This document shows positions 24,697 to 34,278 of a DNA stretch of 52,966 nt, one piece after another. This DNA comes from an uncultured Cellulophaga sp. Lineage in GTDB: Bacteria; Bacteroidota; Bacteroidia; Flavobacteriales; Flavobacteriaceae. The notes under the pieces were generated by a model. It was not told the DNA's origin. It saw only the letters and a program-made list of their open reading frames with translations, and did no database searches. The position numbers and the translations under genes are program-made. Numbering within the stretch: the stretch's first letter is position 1; every line of letters begins with the position of its first letter. The DNA lies in the NCBI GenBank assembly GCA_947491225.1, contig CANLIE010000022.1, positions 1 to 52,966 on the forward strand. The letters run 5' to 3'.

Positions 24697-25956
24697 TTAT
24701 TCTCCCATAGCAGTAGCTACAGCTGCTGATAATCTTTTGTAAGTTCCATTTTCCAATCTTTCGCGTATTGCATCAAATGCATTTAATGTTTCTGCTATAT
24801 CTTCTAAAGTATGTGTAGTGGTAGGTATCATCCTTAGTAGAATTAATCCCTTAGGTATTACTGGGTATACAACTATAGAACAGAAAATTCCATAATTCTC
24901 TCTTAAATCCCTTACTAAAGCCATTGCTTCTGGAATACTACCATTTAAAAACACTGGAGTTACACAGCTAGTAGTTGTACCAATATCAAAACCGCGCTCT
25001 TTTAAACCGCTTTGCAAAGCATTTACGTTTCTCCAAAGTTTATTTTTTAACTCTGGCATTGTTCTAAGCATATCTAAACGCTTTAATGCACCAACTACCA
25101 ATTGCATTTGCAAAGATTTTGCAAACATTTGGGAACGTAAATTATATTTTAAATAATCAATTATTTCTTTATCCGCAGCAATAAAAGCTCCTGTACTTGC
25201 CAAAGATTTCGCAAATGTTGCAAAGTAAACATCTATTTCATCTTGTATACCTTGCTCCTGACCAGCTCCAGCACCAGTTTTACCTAAAGTACCAAAACCA
25301 TGAGCATCATCAACTAAAAATCTAAAGTTATACTTTTTCTTAAGAGCTACAATTTCTTTTAATATTCCTTGCTCACCACGCATACCAAAAACACCTTCAG
25401 AAATAACTAATATTCCTCCTCCGGTTTGTTCAGCCATTTTTGTAGCACGCTCCAAGTTTTTCTCTAAACTTTCTACATCGTTATGTATGTAAGTAAAACG
25501 TTTACCCATATGTAAACGTACACCGTCTATGATACAAGCATGTGAATCTACGTCATAAACAATAATATCATCTTTAGAAACTAATGCATCTATGGTAGAT
25601 ACCATTCCTTGGTAACCAAAATTCAATAGATAGGCAGCTTCTTTATTAACAAACTCTGCCAACTCATTCTGTAATTGTTCGTGTAAGTCTGTGTGGCCAG
25701 ACATCATACGTGCACCCATTGGATATGCAGAACCGTAATCTGCAGCTGCTTGCGCATCTACTTTACGTACTTCTGGGTGGTTTGCTAATCCTAAATAATC
25801 ATTAACACTCCATGTAATTACTTCCTTTCCTTGAAATTTCATTCTGTTAGAAATAACTCCTTCTAATTTTGGGAAAACAAAATATCCCTCCGCTTGCGAT
25901 GCCCATTTTCCTAATGGTCCTTTGTTCGCTAGTATTCTATCAAATAAATCTCTCAT
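24697..25956 (-). CDS. PLP-dependent alpha-oxoamine synthase, probable cysteate fatty-acyltransferase (CapB-like)
   Basis: A 419-aa fold-type I PLP enzyme that condenses an amino acid with an acyl-CoA and releases CO2. Active-site motifs are present: the PLP-phosphate and substrate region GARMMSGHTDLHEQLQNELA (81-100), DDAHGFG (216-222) holding the PLP-binding Asp and stacking His, and FATFAKSLAS with Schiff-base Lys250. The family includes serine palmitoyltransferase, KBL and 8-amino-7-oxononanoate synthase. In Flavobacteriia a member of this type is reported to join cysteate to an iso-C15 acyl chain in capnine (sulfonolipid) synthesis. The next gene upstream encodes a cysteine-synthase-like enzyme, which supports that role. 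A hairpin at 26186 separates the two, so they may be transcribed independently. The exact substrate is inference. Confidence 0.72.
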   Translation of the reverse strand: MRDLFDRILANKGPLGKWASQAEGYFVFPKLEGVISNRMKFQGKEVITWSVNDYLGLANHPEVRKVDAQAAADYGSAYPMGARMMSGHTDLHEQLQNELAEFVNKEAAYLLNFGYQGMVSTIDALVSKDDIIVYDVDSHACIIDGVRLHMGKRFTYIHNDVESLEKNLERATKMAEQTGGGILVISEGVFGMRGEQGILKEIVALKKKYNFRFLVDDAHGFGTLGKTGAGAGQEQGIQDEIDVYFATFAKSLASTGAFIAADKEIIDYLKYNLRSQMFAKSLQMQLVVGALKRLDMLRTMPELKNKLWRNVNALQSGLKERGFDIGTTTSCVTPVFLNGSIPEAMALVRDLRENYGIFCSIVVYPVIPKGLILLRMIPTTTHTLEDIAETLNAFDAIRERLENGTYKRLSAAVATAMGE

Positions 25957-26185
25957 CTAAGCTATTTTGGCTATTTGCAAAAATATAGAATTTTACCAAG
26001 GATTCATAACAAATTTGCAAACAAAAAAACAATAATTGTAAGTCAGTAAAGGTTCATTAGCTTAAAATGTACATCAATCTAACCTTATTTCAGAATCGAA
26101 TAATACTTTAAATCAATACAATAATGTAAGACCCTGAAATAAATTTATGGTATTGTGTTAATCATATGATTAAATACGGACATTC
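25957..26185. other. Intergenic region upstream of the oxoamine synthase gene
   Basis: No ORF or RNA gene is recognised. It probably holds the promoter of the minus-strand gene starting at 25956. Confidence 0.5.
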
Positions 26186-26217
26186 AAAAAACAATGAAAT
26201 TAAATTTCATTGTTTTT
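26186..26217 (-). terminator. Terminator after cysteine-synthase-like gene
   Basis: A perfect inverted repeat AACAATGAAATT/AATTTCATTGTT with flanking A and T tracts, 36 bases downstream of the minus-strand stop at 26253. Confidence 0.85.
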
Positions 26218-26252
26218 AATAATAAGTAGTATAAAATAAATAATATTATTAT

Positions 26253-27293
26253 TTATTTAACAAGTTGAATTTCTGGCTTTATTTCTGGCTTTGTAGTATT
26301 TAAGAAACCTTGTGCTTCCATCCACTCATCACTATAAATCTTACTCATATATCTAGATCCATGATCTGGAAATATTATAACAACCTTACTATCTTTAGTA
26401 AACTCACCATCTGCATATAACTGTTTTACGGCCTGCATTGCTGCACCGCTGGTATAACCAACAAAAATACCTTCCTTACTTGAAATTTCTCTAGCAGAAT
26501 GAGCACTTTCTTCATCAGTAACTTTAACAAATTCATCTATTGCATCAAAATCTGTGGCACCAGGTATTAAATTTTTACCTAAACCTTCTATACGGTATGG
26601 ATATATTTCATTTGCATCAAACTTACGAGTTTCATGATATTTCTTTAATACAGACCCATAAGCATCTACTCCTATTACCCTTATATTAGGATTTTGTTCT
26701 TTTAAATATTTAGATGTTCCTGAAATAGTACCACCTGTTCCACTACATACAATTAAGTGTGTTATGTTTCCATTGGTTTGCTCCCATATTTCAGGACCAG
26801 TAGAATTATAGTGGGCTTCTTTATTTAGTTCATTAAAATACTGATTTATATAAATAGACCCTTTTGTTTCTTGATGCAACCTTTTGGCTACTTCATAATA
26901 AGATCTAGGGTCATCTGCACTTACATGTGCAGGGCATACATACACCCGAGCTCCCATTGAACGTAGCATATCTATCTTATCTGGTGAAGATTTAGAACTA
27001 ACCGCCAAAATACATTTATATCCTTTTACTATAGAGGCCATTGCTATACTAAATCCAGTATTACCAGATGTTGTCTCAATAATTGTACTACCTTCAGTTA
27101 ATATTCCTTTTTCCTCTGCCTCTTCTATAATATGAATAGCAATTCTATCTTTTGCAGAATGCCCAGGATTAAAAGCTTCTACTTTTGCATAGTATTCACC
27201 ATCAAAAGAAGCTGTTACTTTATTAATCTTTATTAGGGGTGTTTTTCCTATTAGTTCTAAGATATTGTTGTAAGCATTGATTTTCTTTTTCAT
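26253..27293 (-). CDS. PLP-dependent cysteine-synthase/CBS-type enzyme, probable cysteate synthase (CapA-like)
   Basis: A 346-aa fold-type II PLP enzyme. Motifs: [10 protein letters not shown] (15-24), [10 protein letters not shown] with Schiff-base Lys48, [11 protein letters not shown] (74-84) binding the substrate carboxylate, and the phosphate loop SGTGGTISG. The usual NPGGSVKDR reads NPGHSAKDR. The C-terminal [17 protein letters not shown] is like cystathionine beta-synthase rather than CysK. In the capnine pathway an enzyme of this class makes cysteate from O-phosphoserine and sulfite. Its neighbour downstream is the oxoamine synthase that would consume cysteate. Alternatives are cysteine synthase or cystathionine beta-synthase. 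The specificity cannot be read from the motifs alone. Confidence 0.68.
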   Translation of the reverse strand: MKKKINAYNNILELIGKTPLIKINKVTASFDGEYYAKVEAFNPGHSAKDRIAIHIIEEAEEKGILTEGSTIIETTSGNTGFSIAMASIVKGYKCILAVSSKSSPDKIDMLRSMGARVYVCPAHVSADDPRSYYEVAKRLHQETKGSIYINQYFNELNKEAHYNSTGPEIWEQTNGNITHLIVCSGTGGTISGTSKYLKEQNPNIRVIGVDAYGSVLKKYHETRKFDANEIYPYRIEGLGKNLIPGATDFDAIDEFVKVTDEESAHSAREISSKEGIFVGYTSGAAMQAVKQLYADGEFTKDSKVVIIFPDHGSRYMSKIYSDEWMEAQGFLNTTKPEIKPEIQLVK

Positions 27294-27366
27294 GCGTGTT
27301 TGGTTATAAAATGATAAGGAACATTGGTTTGCTTATCAATTACGTAGCAAATTTAGCTATTTTTTT

Positions 27367-29505
27367 TTACTTACTAATTTTATCTTCTAAATCTAACAAA
27401 AATGCATACTCTTTGGCTACTTCCTTTAAAGCTTCAAACCTACCAGAAGAACCACCATGTCCGGCATCCATATTGGTATCTAAAAACAATAAATTAAAGT
27501 CTGTCTTTTTATCTCTTAACTTGGCCACCCATTTTGCAGGTTCCCAATACTGTACTTGTGAGTCATGCAAGCCAGTGGTCACTAATATGTTGGGATAATC
27601 TTGTGCTTTAACATTATCGTAAGGCGAGTATGATTTCATATACTCATAATATTCCTTATCATTTGGATTTCCCCATTCATCATACTCCCCTGTTGTAAGT
27701 GGAATTGACTCATCTAACATAGTTGTTACTACATCTACAAATGGCACACTAGCAATAACTCCATTATATAACTCTGGTGACATATTTAAAACTACACCCA
27801 TTAATAAGCCTCCTGCAGATCCTCCTGAAGCGTATAAATGCTCTTTACTTGTATATCTATTTTCTATTAAATGCTTAGAACAATCTATAAAATCAGTAAA
27901 TGTATTTTTCTTTTTTAATAATTTACCGTCCTCATACCATTTTCTTCCTAAGTATTCACCTCCTCTAATATGTGCTATAACATATACAAAACCTCTATCT
28001 AATAGACTTAACCTTACTGTAGAAAAATAAGGGTCTATTGTATGTCCATATGAACCATATGCATATTGCAATAAAGGGCTATTACCATCTAGTTTGGTGT
28101 TTTTATGATAAACCACAGACATAGGCACCTTAACACCATCTCTTGCTGTAGCCCATAAGCGTTCTGACCTATAATTTTCTTTATTAAATTTACCACCTAA
28201 AACTTCTTGTTCTTTCTTTATCTCTTTGGATTTGTTATCCATATTGAAGTCGATAACTGAGCTAGGAGTGGTAAGAGAATTGTACCCATATCTTAAAATA
28301 TTTGTGTCAAAATCTGGATTGGTGCCTACATAAGCAGTGTATGTTTCATTATCAAACGGTAAATAGTATGATGAGGAACCATCCCAACGAACAATTTTTA
28401 AATTATTTAAACCATTTTCTCGTTCAGAGAGTACATAATAATCTTTAAAAATATCAATATTCTCTAACAATACATTGTCCTTGTGACTAATAAACTCTTT
28501 CCAATATTTGGATTCAGTATTATTTTCATCACACTTCATTAATTTAAAATTAAAAGCATTGTCTTTATTTGTAAGTATAAAGAATTCATTACCATAATGA
28601 GCCAATGAATATTCTAATCCTCTTTCTCTTTTAGAAAACATTTTAAACTCACTATCTGGATTTGTAGATTCAATAAATCTGTATTCAGATGTAAGTGTAC
28701 TAGATGATCCTATTATTATGAATTTCTTAGATTTTGTTTTATAGATATAGGTACTAAAAGTCTCATCTTTTTCGTGAAAAACTAATTCGTCATCACTTGT
28801 TGGTGTTCCAAGTTTATGCTTGTATATTTTATCTGAACGAAGAGTAACTGGATCTTTCTTTGTATAAAACAATGTTTTATTATCTGCTGCCCATACACTA
28901 ATACCTGTGGTTTTTTCTATGACATCTTCATAAACCTTACCTGTTAAAAGGTTTTTAACTTGTAGGGTATATTCTCTCCTTGAAACCGTATCCACTCCAA
29001 AAGCTGCCAATTCATTATTTTGACTAATAGAAATACCACCTAAATTAAAATAATCATGTCCTTTTGCTAATTCGTTACAATCAAACATAATCTCTTCAGC
29101 AGCTGTTTCTTTTTCTTTGTACCTAGAAAATATGGGATATTCTTTTCCTTTTTCATAACGAGTAGCATACCAATACCCATTTTGCTTATAAGGTACAGAT
29201 GCATCGTCTTCCTTAATACGTTGCTTCATTTCCTTAAAAAGAACATCCTGAAAATCCTTGGTATGAGCTGTTAACGTATTATAATAATTGTTTTCCTCTT
29301 CCAAATAGGCAATAACTTCCTTATCTCCCCTATCATTAAGCCAATAATAATCATCAACTCTAACATCATTATGTTTTTTTAATTCTTTAGGATTCTTATT
29401 AGCAACTGGTATTGAAACATTAGCCATAGGCTTACTCTTATTTTTACATGAAACAACAAAAATAAGGCTAACTAATAGAACTAGATATTTTTTTATGGTT
29501 TTCAT
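27367..29505 (-). CDS. S9 family oligopeptidase, lipoprotein (PtrB/prolyl-oligopeptidase type)
   Basis: A 712-aa serine peptidase from the Met at 29505, which begins a lipoprotein signal (MKTIKKYLVLLVSLIFVVSC). An in-frame ATG four codons earlier exists. The N-terminal beta-propeller (LKKHNDVRVDDYYWLNDRGD, then WYATRYEKGKEYPIFSRYK) leads to the alpha/beta-hydrolase catalytic domain: nucleophile in ASGGSAGGLLMG (about residue 560), then TGLHDSQVQYWEPAKW with the Asp, and AGHGGSSGRF with the catalytic His. It cleaves after basic residues or proline in short peptides and is probably periplasmic, lipid-anchored. The residues after the Cys (KNKSK) do not match the surface-export signal. Confidence 0.9.
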   Translation of the reverse strand: MKTIKKYLVLLVSLIFVVSCKNKSKPMANVSIPVANKNPKELKKHNDVRVDDYYWLNDRGDKEVIAYLEEENNYYNTLTAHTKDFQDVLFKEMKQRIKEDDASVPYKQNGYWYATRYEKGKEYPIFSRYKEKETAAEEIMFDCNELAKGHDYFNLGGISISQNNELAAFGVDTVSRREYTLQVKNLLTGKVYEDVIEKTTGISVWAADNKTLFYTKKDPVTLRSDKIYKHKLGTPTSDDELVFHEKDETFSTYIYKTKSKKFIIIGSSSTLTSEYRFIESTNPDSEFKMFSKRERGLEYSLAHYGNEFFILTNKDNAFNFKLMKCDENNTESKYWKEFISHKDNVLLENIDIFKDYYVLSERENGLNNLKIVRWDGSSSYYLPFDNETYTAYVGTNPDFDTNILRYGYNSLTTPSSVIDFNMDNKSKEIKKEQEVLGGKFNKENYRSERLWATARDGVKVPMSVVYHKNTKLDGNSPLLQYAYGSYGHTIDPYFSTVRLSLLDRGFVYVIAHIRGGEYLGRKWYEDGKLLKKKNTFTDFIDCSKHLIENRYTSKEHLYASGGSAGGLLMGVVLNMSPELYNGVIASVPFVDVVTTMLDESIPLTTGEYDEWGNPNDKEYYEYMKSYSPYDNVKAQDYPNILVTTGLHDSQVQYWEPAKWVAKLRDKKTDFNLLFLDTNMDAGHGGSSGRFEALKEVAKEYAFLLDLEDKISK

Positions 29506-29554
29506 TTTTAAAATCATTTTTAGTACTTTTGAATTTTAACTAAAAATACAACTT

Positions 29555-29881
29555 ATGTTTGGAGATATGATGGGAATGATGGGGAAATTAAAAGAGACCC
29601 AAAAAAAAGTAGAAGAAACAAAGCAAAGATTAAATACTATCTTAATTGATGAAAAATCTAGTGACAGTACCATAAAAATTACAATTACAGCTAATAGAAC
29701 CATTAAAAACATAGAAATAGACGAAAGTCTGTTAAAAGACAAAGAGCAGTTAGAAGATTATTTAGTTATTACATTAAATAAAGCAATAGAAAGAGCTACA
29801 CAAGTAAATGAAACTGAATTAGCTGCTGCGGCCAAAGATGGTCTGCCAAATATTCCTGGTTTAGATTCTATGTTTAAATAA
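29555..29881 (+). CDS. YbaB/EbfC family nucleoid-associated protein
   Basis: A 108-aa DNA-binding dimer of the YbaB/EbfC family. It starts [20 protein letters not shown] with the usual Met/Gly-rich N-terminus and an alpha-helical region, then the beta core ([20 protein letters not shown]) and a C-terminal helix ([20 protein letters not shown]). The length is normal. A TACTTTTG at 29524-29531 is a plausible -7 box. In many bacteria ybaB sits with dnaX and recR, but here it is followed six bases later by a thioredoxin-like gene, probably in one transcript. Confidence 0.9.
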   Translation: MFGDMMGMMGKLKETQKKVEETKQRLNTILIDEKSSDSTIKITITANRTIKNIEIDESLLKDKEQLEDYLVITLNKAIERATQVNETELAAAAKDGLPNIPGLDSMFK

Positions 29882-29887
29882 AAAAAT

Positions 29888-30343
29888 ATGAAACAATTAT
29901 TAATATTCTTATTATTTCCAATAATATTTGGTACTGAACAAACTAAAATTGAGGAAACAACTCCTGTATGGAATACAGATTATACCACTACCTTAAAAAA
30001 AGCTGCTAAGAGCAATAAAAGGATATTAGTCTATTTTACAGGAAGTGATTGGTGTGGCCCCTGTAAAGAACTTAAAAAAGATTTATTTGAAACTATTGAA
30101 TTTAAAGAAATCGCTAAAGATTATGAGCTATTATATATAGATATTCCTAGACAAAGGAATATAATCTCTAATGAGCAAATGAAACACAATATGGATTTAA
30201 TGGTTCAATTAAATAAGAAAGGGGTTTTTCCTAATTTAAAGGTTTTAAACAAAAAAGGAGAAGAGATAGGAGCTCTCACAGGATATAGTATGGATGGAAA
30301 AATAAGAAAACATCTTAGGTTTCTTAAAAAACATATTGATTAA
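29888..30343 (+). CDS. Exported thioredoxin-fold protein
   Basis: A 151-aa protein with a short N-terminal signal (MKQLLIFLLFPIIFG) and a thioredoxin fold with redox motif TGSDWCGPCK (Cys56, Cys59). TTTLKKAAKSNKRILVYF precedes it, as in the DsbD-gamma/thioredoxin_7 branch. It is probably a periplasmic disulfide reductase or isomerase. It sits six bases after ybaB and ends at a strong terminator. Confidence 0.85.
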   Translation: MKQLLIFLLFPIIFGTEQTKIEETTPVWNTDYTTTLKKAAKSNKRILVYFTGSDWCGPCKELKKDLFETIEFKEIAKDYELLYIDIPRQRNIISNEQMKHNMDLMVQLNKKGVFPNLKVLNKKGEEIGALTGYSMDGKIRKHLRFLKKHID

Positions 30344-30364
30344 ATAATAAATTCAATAAAATAG

Positions 30365-30404
30365 AAAAGGGTCTTCAAACTAATTGAAGACCCTTTTCTA
30401 TTTT
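30365..30404 (+). terminator. Intrinsic terminator
   Basis: AAAAGGGTCTTCAA/TTGAAGACCCTTTT, a 14-base perfect stem with a short loop followed by CTATTTT. Confidence 0.92.
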
Positions 30405-30447
30405 AGAATATATACACTACAATTTTATATCTTTAAACAAAAAATGT

Positions 30448-30762
30448 ATGATACAGATAATAAAAAAAGAAGACAATACATTTACATTTCAACTAAAAAC
30501 CAAAAATAATATTGTCTTGCTCCAAGGCTCCTCTTTTAATAGTAGAGAAGAGTTAAACAATACTATTAAAAATGCTATACATAAAATGGATAGTCTAATT
30601 ATCTTTGAAAGAAAAACGGCTACCAATGGCAAGTTTCTATTTAATCTAACAAACCTTGAAGGAGAAATAATTGGATATAGTCAATTTTATAATTCTGAAG
30701 CTGGTATGGAAAACGGTATTAAAAATTTAAAAAACAGCTTTATTTCCTTAAATAAATTATAA
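30448..30762 (+). CDS. YegP-like DUF1508 protein
   Basis: A 104-aa protein with two DUF1508-like repeats: TFTFQLKTKNNIVLLQGSSF (about 11-30) and KFLFNLTNLEGEIIGYSQFY (about 63-82), the second followed by NSEAGMENGIKNLK, the family hallmark. The first repeat is degenerate. A TATCTTTA box lies about 10 bases before the ATG. The stop overlaps by six bases the stop of the convergent threonine aldolase gene. The function of the family is not established. Confidence 0.82.
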   Translation: MIQIIKKEDNTFTFQLKTKNNIVLLQGSSFNSREELNNTIKNAIHKMDSLIIFERKTATNGKFLFNLTNLEGEIIGYSQFYNSEAGMENGIKNLKNSFISLNKL

Positions 30763-31779
30763 CTTATTTAAAATTAATGTAAACTCATTATGCATATCAT
30801 CTGTATAATCCAAATGTGTTACCATCCGCAATTTTCCTTGCCCCATACCAATTATTTCTACATTTTTTTCCTTTAGCTTTTCTAAGAATTTATGAACTGC
30901 CATATAACCTTCATCAATTTCAAAAATAACAATGTTAGTTTCTATGGGTTCAACACTTTTAACAAAAGAAAGTTTATTTAAAACACCTCCAATTTCTTTT
31001 GCCTTATTGTGATCATTAACCAAACGTTCCCTATTATTATCCAATGCATAAATCCCTGCTGCTGCCAAGTATCCAGCTTGTCTCATTCCACCACCCAATA
31101 TTTTTCTAATTCGTATTGCGCGTTTAATATCTTTTTCACTACCAATTAAAACTGATCCTACAGGGCACCCCAGTCCTTTACTTAAACACACACTAATAGT
31201 ATCAAACAAATTACCATATTGCTTTGGAGATTCATTTTTTGCCACTAAAGCATTCCACAAACGAGCACCATCTAAATGATAAAACAAATTATGTTCATTA
31301 CAAACATCACCTATTTTCTTAAGTTCATTAAAATCCCAACAGGCTCCTCCTCCTCTATTTGCTGTATTTTCTACACTAACCAATGTAGTTAACGGACTAT
31401 GATAAAAATCTGGTGGATTTATAGCGTCAACTACCTGATTAGCTTTCATCATCCCTCTATGACCATCCACTAATTTACAAGAAACACCACTATTAAAGCT
31501 AACACCTCCTCCTTCATAATTGTATATATGTGAGAATTTATCGCATATTAATTGTTCTCCAGGTTGTGTGTGCAACTTTATAGCAGTTTGGTTAGCCATT
31601 GTACCACTGGGAAAAAATAAGGCTGCCTCCATATTAAACATAGTTGCAACTTTATTTTCTAATTTATTTACCGTTGGGTCTTGTTTAAAAACATCGTCTC
31701 CAACATCAGCAGAAAACATTGCATCTAACATTCCTACTGAAGGCTTGGTAACGGTATCGCTTATTAAATTTATCTTCAT
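30757..31779 (-). CDS. ltaE: Low-specificity L-threonine aldolase
   Basis: A 340-aa PLP enzyme splitting L-threonine or allo-threonine to glycine and acetaldehyde. Motifs: LISDTVTKPSVGML (5-18), FFPSGTMANQTA (55-66), HLDGARLWNA (168-177), and SVCLSKGLGCPVGS (196-209) with Schiff-base Lys201. The length is normal. It lies 11 bases downstream of the metalloprotease gene on the same strand, so the two are probably cotranscribed. Confidence 0.9.
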   Translation of the reverse strand: MKINLISDTVTKPSVGMLDAMFSADVGDDVFKQDPTVNKLENKVATMFNMEAALFFPSGTMANQTAIKLHTQPGEQLICDKFSHIYNYEGGGVSFNSGVSCKLVDGHRGMMKANQVVDAINPPDFYHSPLTTLVSVENTANRGGGACWDFNELKKIGDVCNEHNLFYHLDGARLWNALVAKNESPKQYGNLFDTISVCLSKGLGCPVGSVLIGSEKDIKRAIRIRKILGGGMRQAGYLAAAGIYALDNNRERLVNDHNKAKEIGGVLNKLSFVKSVEPIETNIVIFEIDEGYMAVHKFLEKLKEKNVEIIGMGQGKLRMVTHLDYTDDMHNEFTLILNKL

Positions 31780-31790
31780 TTATGCAATTC

Positions 31791-34190
31791 TTAGTTATGT
31801 AAACAATACATACCTATTGGTGAGCCATCTGGTATTTTTGGACTAACAATAGGTTCAAATGATTCTGGATTTTTTTGAAATCTAGAAATACGTCGACTCA
31901 TCTCCAATGCATTAGTATTAGTTGTTAATGTTAATTTTTCCCTTAGTTTATTCAATCTAAAATTAACAATTGCATTAACCTGAGGATGAACATTTTTACT
32001 AGCTGCTAAATTCATTATATAGTACAGTACACGGTAATTAATATTCTGCTGTGCCTCATTTACATATGCATCATTATGGTTTTTATTTATTGTTGCGTCT
32101 ATAAGGTTATCTAAAACTTCTGTTAAACCTAACTGATTTTTATCTATACTTTTTTGCTGTATTAACCTAGATGCTCTTTCTGGATGTAATAAAAAGGAAA
32201 GAGTCATATCTGCGGCAGTCTCTGGAGCAGATAAGGCATCAAAAGAAACACCAGTTCTTCCTCTAAAAGATTCTCTACTTCTATAATACCCATTTGCCCT
32301 TGGTGGGAATAACTCTAATTTATTTTTAGGGATTGCAATTTTATTTGCATCTAAAGTTGTTAATAAAGCCTCTAAAGCAGCTTGTTGTTCTTTTTTAGAA
32401 ATTGTCTTAACTGCAAATTGTTTATCTCCTTTTACAGTATAATTATAATCTAAACCTCCTATAATTTTAGATACTGCTTCTGTCTGATAACGATGAAAAA
32501 AGTACAGTGGTACAAAAACATCCTCTAATACAGAATTTGGTTGCCCCTCTTTAATATTATCAATTGAAAAATTATCTATTGCTAGTTCTCTAATTTTTAA
32601 AACTTTATTTAATTCATTAGTAGCATTTTTTCCATTATCCCATAAATGTGCATAGGCGTGCGCACCACCTCTTGTTCTTGCATCACTATCTGTAATATAA
32701 CGGTATCCTTCTTTATATGCTTTTTCAATTATTTCATTTAATGCCTTTTTCTCTAAAACCCCATCTTTAAAATCTGAATATGCGTATGCAACTGTATATT
32801 TATCCCATTCCCCTATTCCTGTTTCATAAGCATTAGAAAAGTCTATTTTATTATTTTTTAAAGTGAATTGAGGATGAGGATAATCCATAACTGATGAATT
32901 ATTGTTACTACTTGCCGCAAAATTATGAGCAAAACCCAATGTATGTCCTATTTCATGTGCAGATAATTGACGAATACGTGCTAATGCCAATTCTAGCATT
33001 TGCTTATGATTATCATCTCTTTTTGCAAACGGTTTATTTGTAAGAGCTTGTGCAATTAAAAAATCTTGACGAATACGTAAGCTTCCTAAACTAACATGTC
33101 CTTTTATAATCTCTCCTGTTCTTGGATCCGTAACACTACTGCCATAACTCCATCCTCTTGTAGATCTATGCACCCATTGTATTACATTATATCTAACATC
33201 CATTGGATCTGCATCAGCTGGCAATATTTTTAACTGAAATGCATTTTTAAAACCTATGGCTTCAAAAGCCTGATTCCACCATTTACCTCCCTCTAATAAA
33301 GCTGAGCGTACTGGCTCTGGCGTACCATTATCTAAATAATAAATAATAGGATCAATTGCCTCACTAACGGTTGCGCTAGGATCTTTTTTTTCTAAACGAT
33401 GTCTTGTTATAAATCTTTTTTTAATATCTTCTTCTATTGGAGTAGCGTAATCATAATATGAAAACATAAAAGAACCACTACGTGGATCGTAAGCCCTCTT
33501 CTTGTAACCATTATCTGGCAGTTCTACAAAAGAATGATGCTGAGCTACTGTTACAATACCTGATGTTGGTGTTACTGAACGTATATACCCTCCTTTTGCT
33601 TCACCTGTAAAGGTTAAATACACATCAAATTCAATATTTTTTGGAAAAGCTTTTGTTCTCTCTACATTAAATGCACTTTTGGATTTATCCAAACTATATG
33701 AACCCTGATTAGCATTCCTTAATTTAGAACTAACACTATGTGTATCTTGCATTAAAAAGCTTGTAATATCAATAATGAATTTTCCATTTGTTTCTTCTTC
33801 AATGGTAAATCCTCCTAAAATAGATTTTGCAAATGCTTGTTCTACTGATTGTTTCTCTAACAAATTATCAGTTAATGCTCTATATTTTAAGTTAGGTTGT
33901 ATTAACAGTAACTTATTTCCTGTCTTTTTAAAATACACCAACCTACTACTACCTAATTGTCCCCTGTCTAGACCTAAATCATTACTTCCTATACCACTAC
34001 TTAAAGAGTTTACATATAAAAATTCTTTACCTAAATCTGTAACTTCTAAAAATATTTTATCATTTTTTTCGTCATGATAAAAATTAAAATAGCCACTAAA
34101 CTTTTTAAAGTTCTTACTTTTTTCTGCAAATTGAGCTGTTAAGGCCACTGTGTTACATACTAACAGCATAAAAATAAAAATACGTTTCAT
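31791..34190 (-). CDS. Secreted zinc metalloprotease (DUF5117/DUF4953 family)
   Basis: A 799-aa protein with a signal peptide (MKRIFIFMLLVCNTVALTAQ), an N-terminal DUF5117-type domain (EVTDLGKEFLYVNSLSSGI, DLGLDRGQLGSSRLVYF), and a zinc-binding catalytic site HEIGHTLGFAHN (near residue 411), with the two His plus a further His and catalytic Glu as in metzincins. NNNSSVMDYPHPQ follows, resembling a Met-turn. It acts in the periplasm or outside the cell. The substrate is unknown. It heads a two-gene unit with ltaE and is divergent from prfB. Confidence 0.88.
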   Translation of the reverse strand: MKRIFIFMLLVCNTVALTAQFAEKSKNFKKFSGYFNFYHDEKNDKIFLEVTDLGKEFLYVNSLSSGIGSNDLGLDRGQLGSSRLVYFKKTGNKLLLIQPNLKYRALTDNLLEKQSVEQAFAKSILGGFTIEEETNGKFIIDITSFLMQDTHSVSSKLRNANQGSYSLDKSKSAFNVERTKAFPKNIEFDVYLTFTGEAKGGYIRSVTPTSGIVTVAQHHSFVELPDNGYKKRAYDPRSGSFMFSYYDYATPIEEDIKKRFITRHRLEKKDPSATVSEAIDPIIYYLDNGTPEPVRSALLEGGKWWNQAFEAIGFKNAFQLKILPADADPMDVRYNVIQWVHRSTRGWSYGSSVTDPRTGEIIKGHVSLGSLRIRQDFLIAQALTNKPFAKRDDNHKQMLELALARIRQLSAHEIGHTLGFAHNFAASSNNNSSVMDYPHPQFTLKNNKIDFSNAYETGIGEWDKYTVAYAYSDFKDGVLEKKALNEIIEKAYKEGYRYITDSDARTRGGAHAYAHLWDNGKNATNELNKVLKIRELAIDNFSIDNIKEGQPNSVLEDVFVPLYFFHRYQTEAVSKIIGGLDYNYTVKGDKQFAVKTISKKEQQAALEALLTTLDANKIAIPKNKLELFPPRANGYYRSRESFRGRTGVSFDALSAPETAADMTLSFLLHPERASRLIQQKSIDKNQLGLTEVLDNLIDATINKNHNDAYVNEAQQNINYRVLYYIMNLAASKNVHPQVNAIVNFRLNKLREKLTLTTNTNALEMSRRISRFQKNPESFEPIVSPKIPDGSPIGMYCLHN

Positions 34191-34230
34191 TTAGTTATTT
34201 TTTTGATTTTCTAAATTTATGCAAAATAGA

Positions 34231-34260
34231 TTGTACAACCACAGTTAAGTACTATTTTTG
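34231..34260 (+). promoter_or_regulatory. Bacteroidota promoter for prfB
   Basis: TTG (34231-34233), 19 bases, then TATTTTTG (34253-34260) match TTG-N19-TAnnTTTG exactly, ending 18 bases before the prfB ATG. Confidence 0.75.
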
Positions 34261-34278
34261 CTTAAAATTTTGTTTTAA

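Noticed and set aside
24697-25956. Serine palmitoyltransferase or glycine C-acetyltransferase call
   Set aside because: Not excluded, but the neighbouring cysteine/cysteate-synthase-like gene and the difference from the Bacteroides SPT sequence I remember favour the sulfonolipid role.
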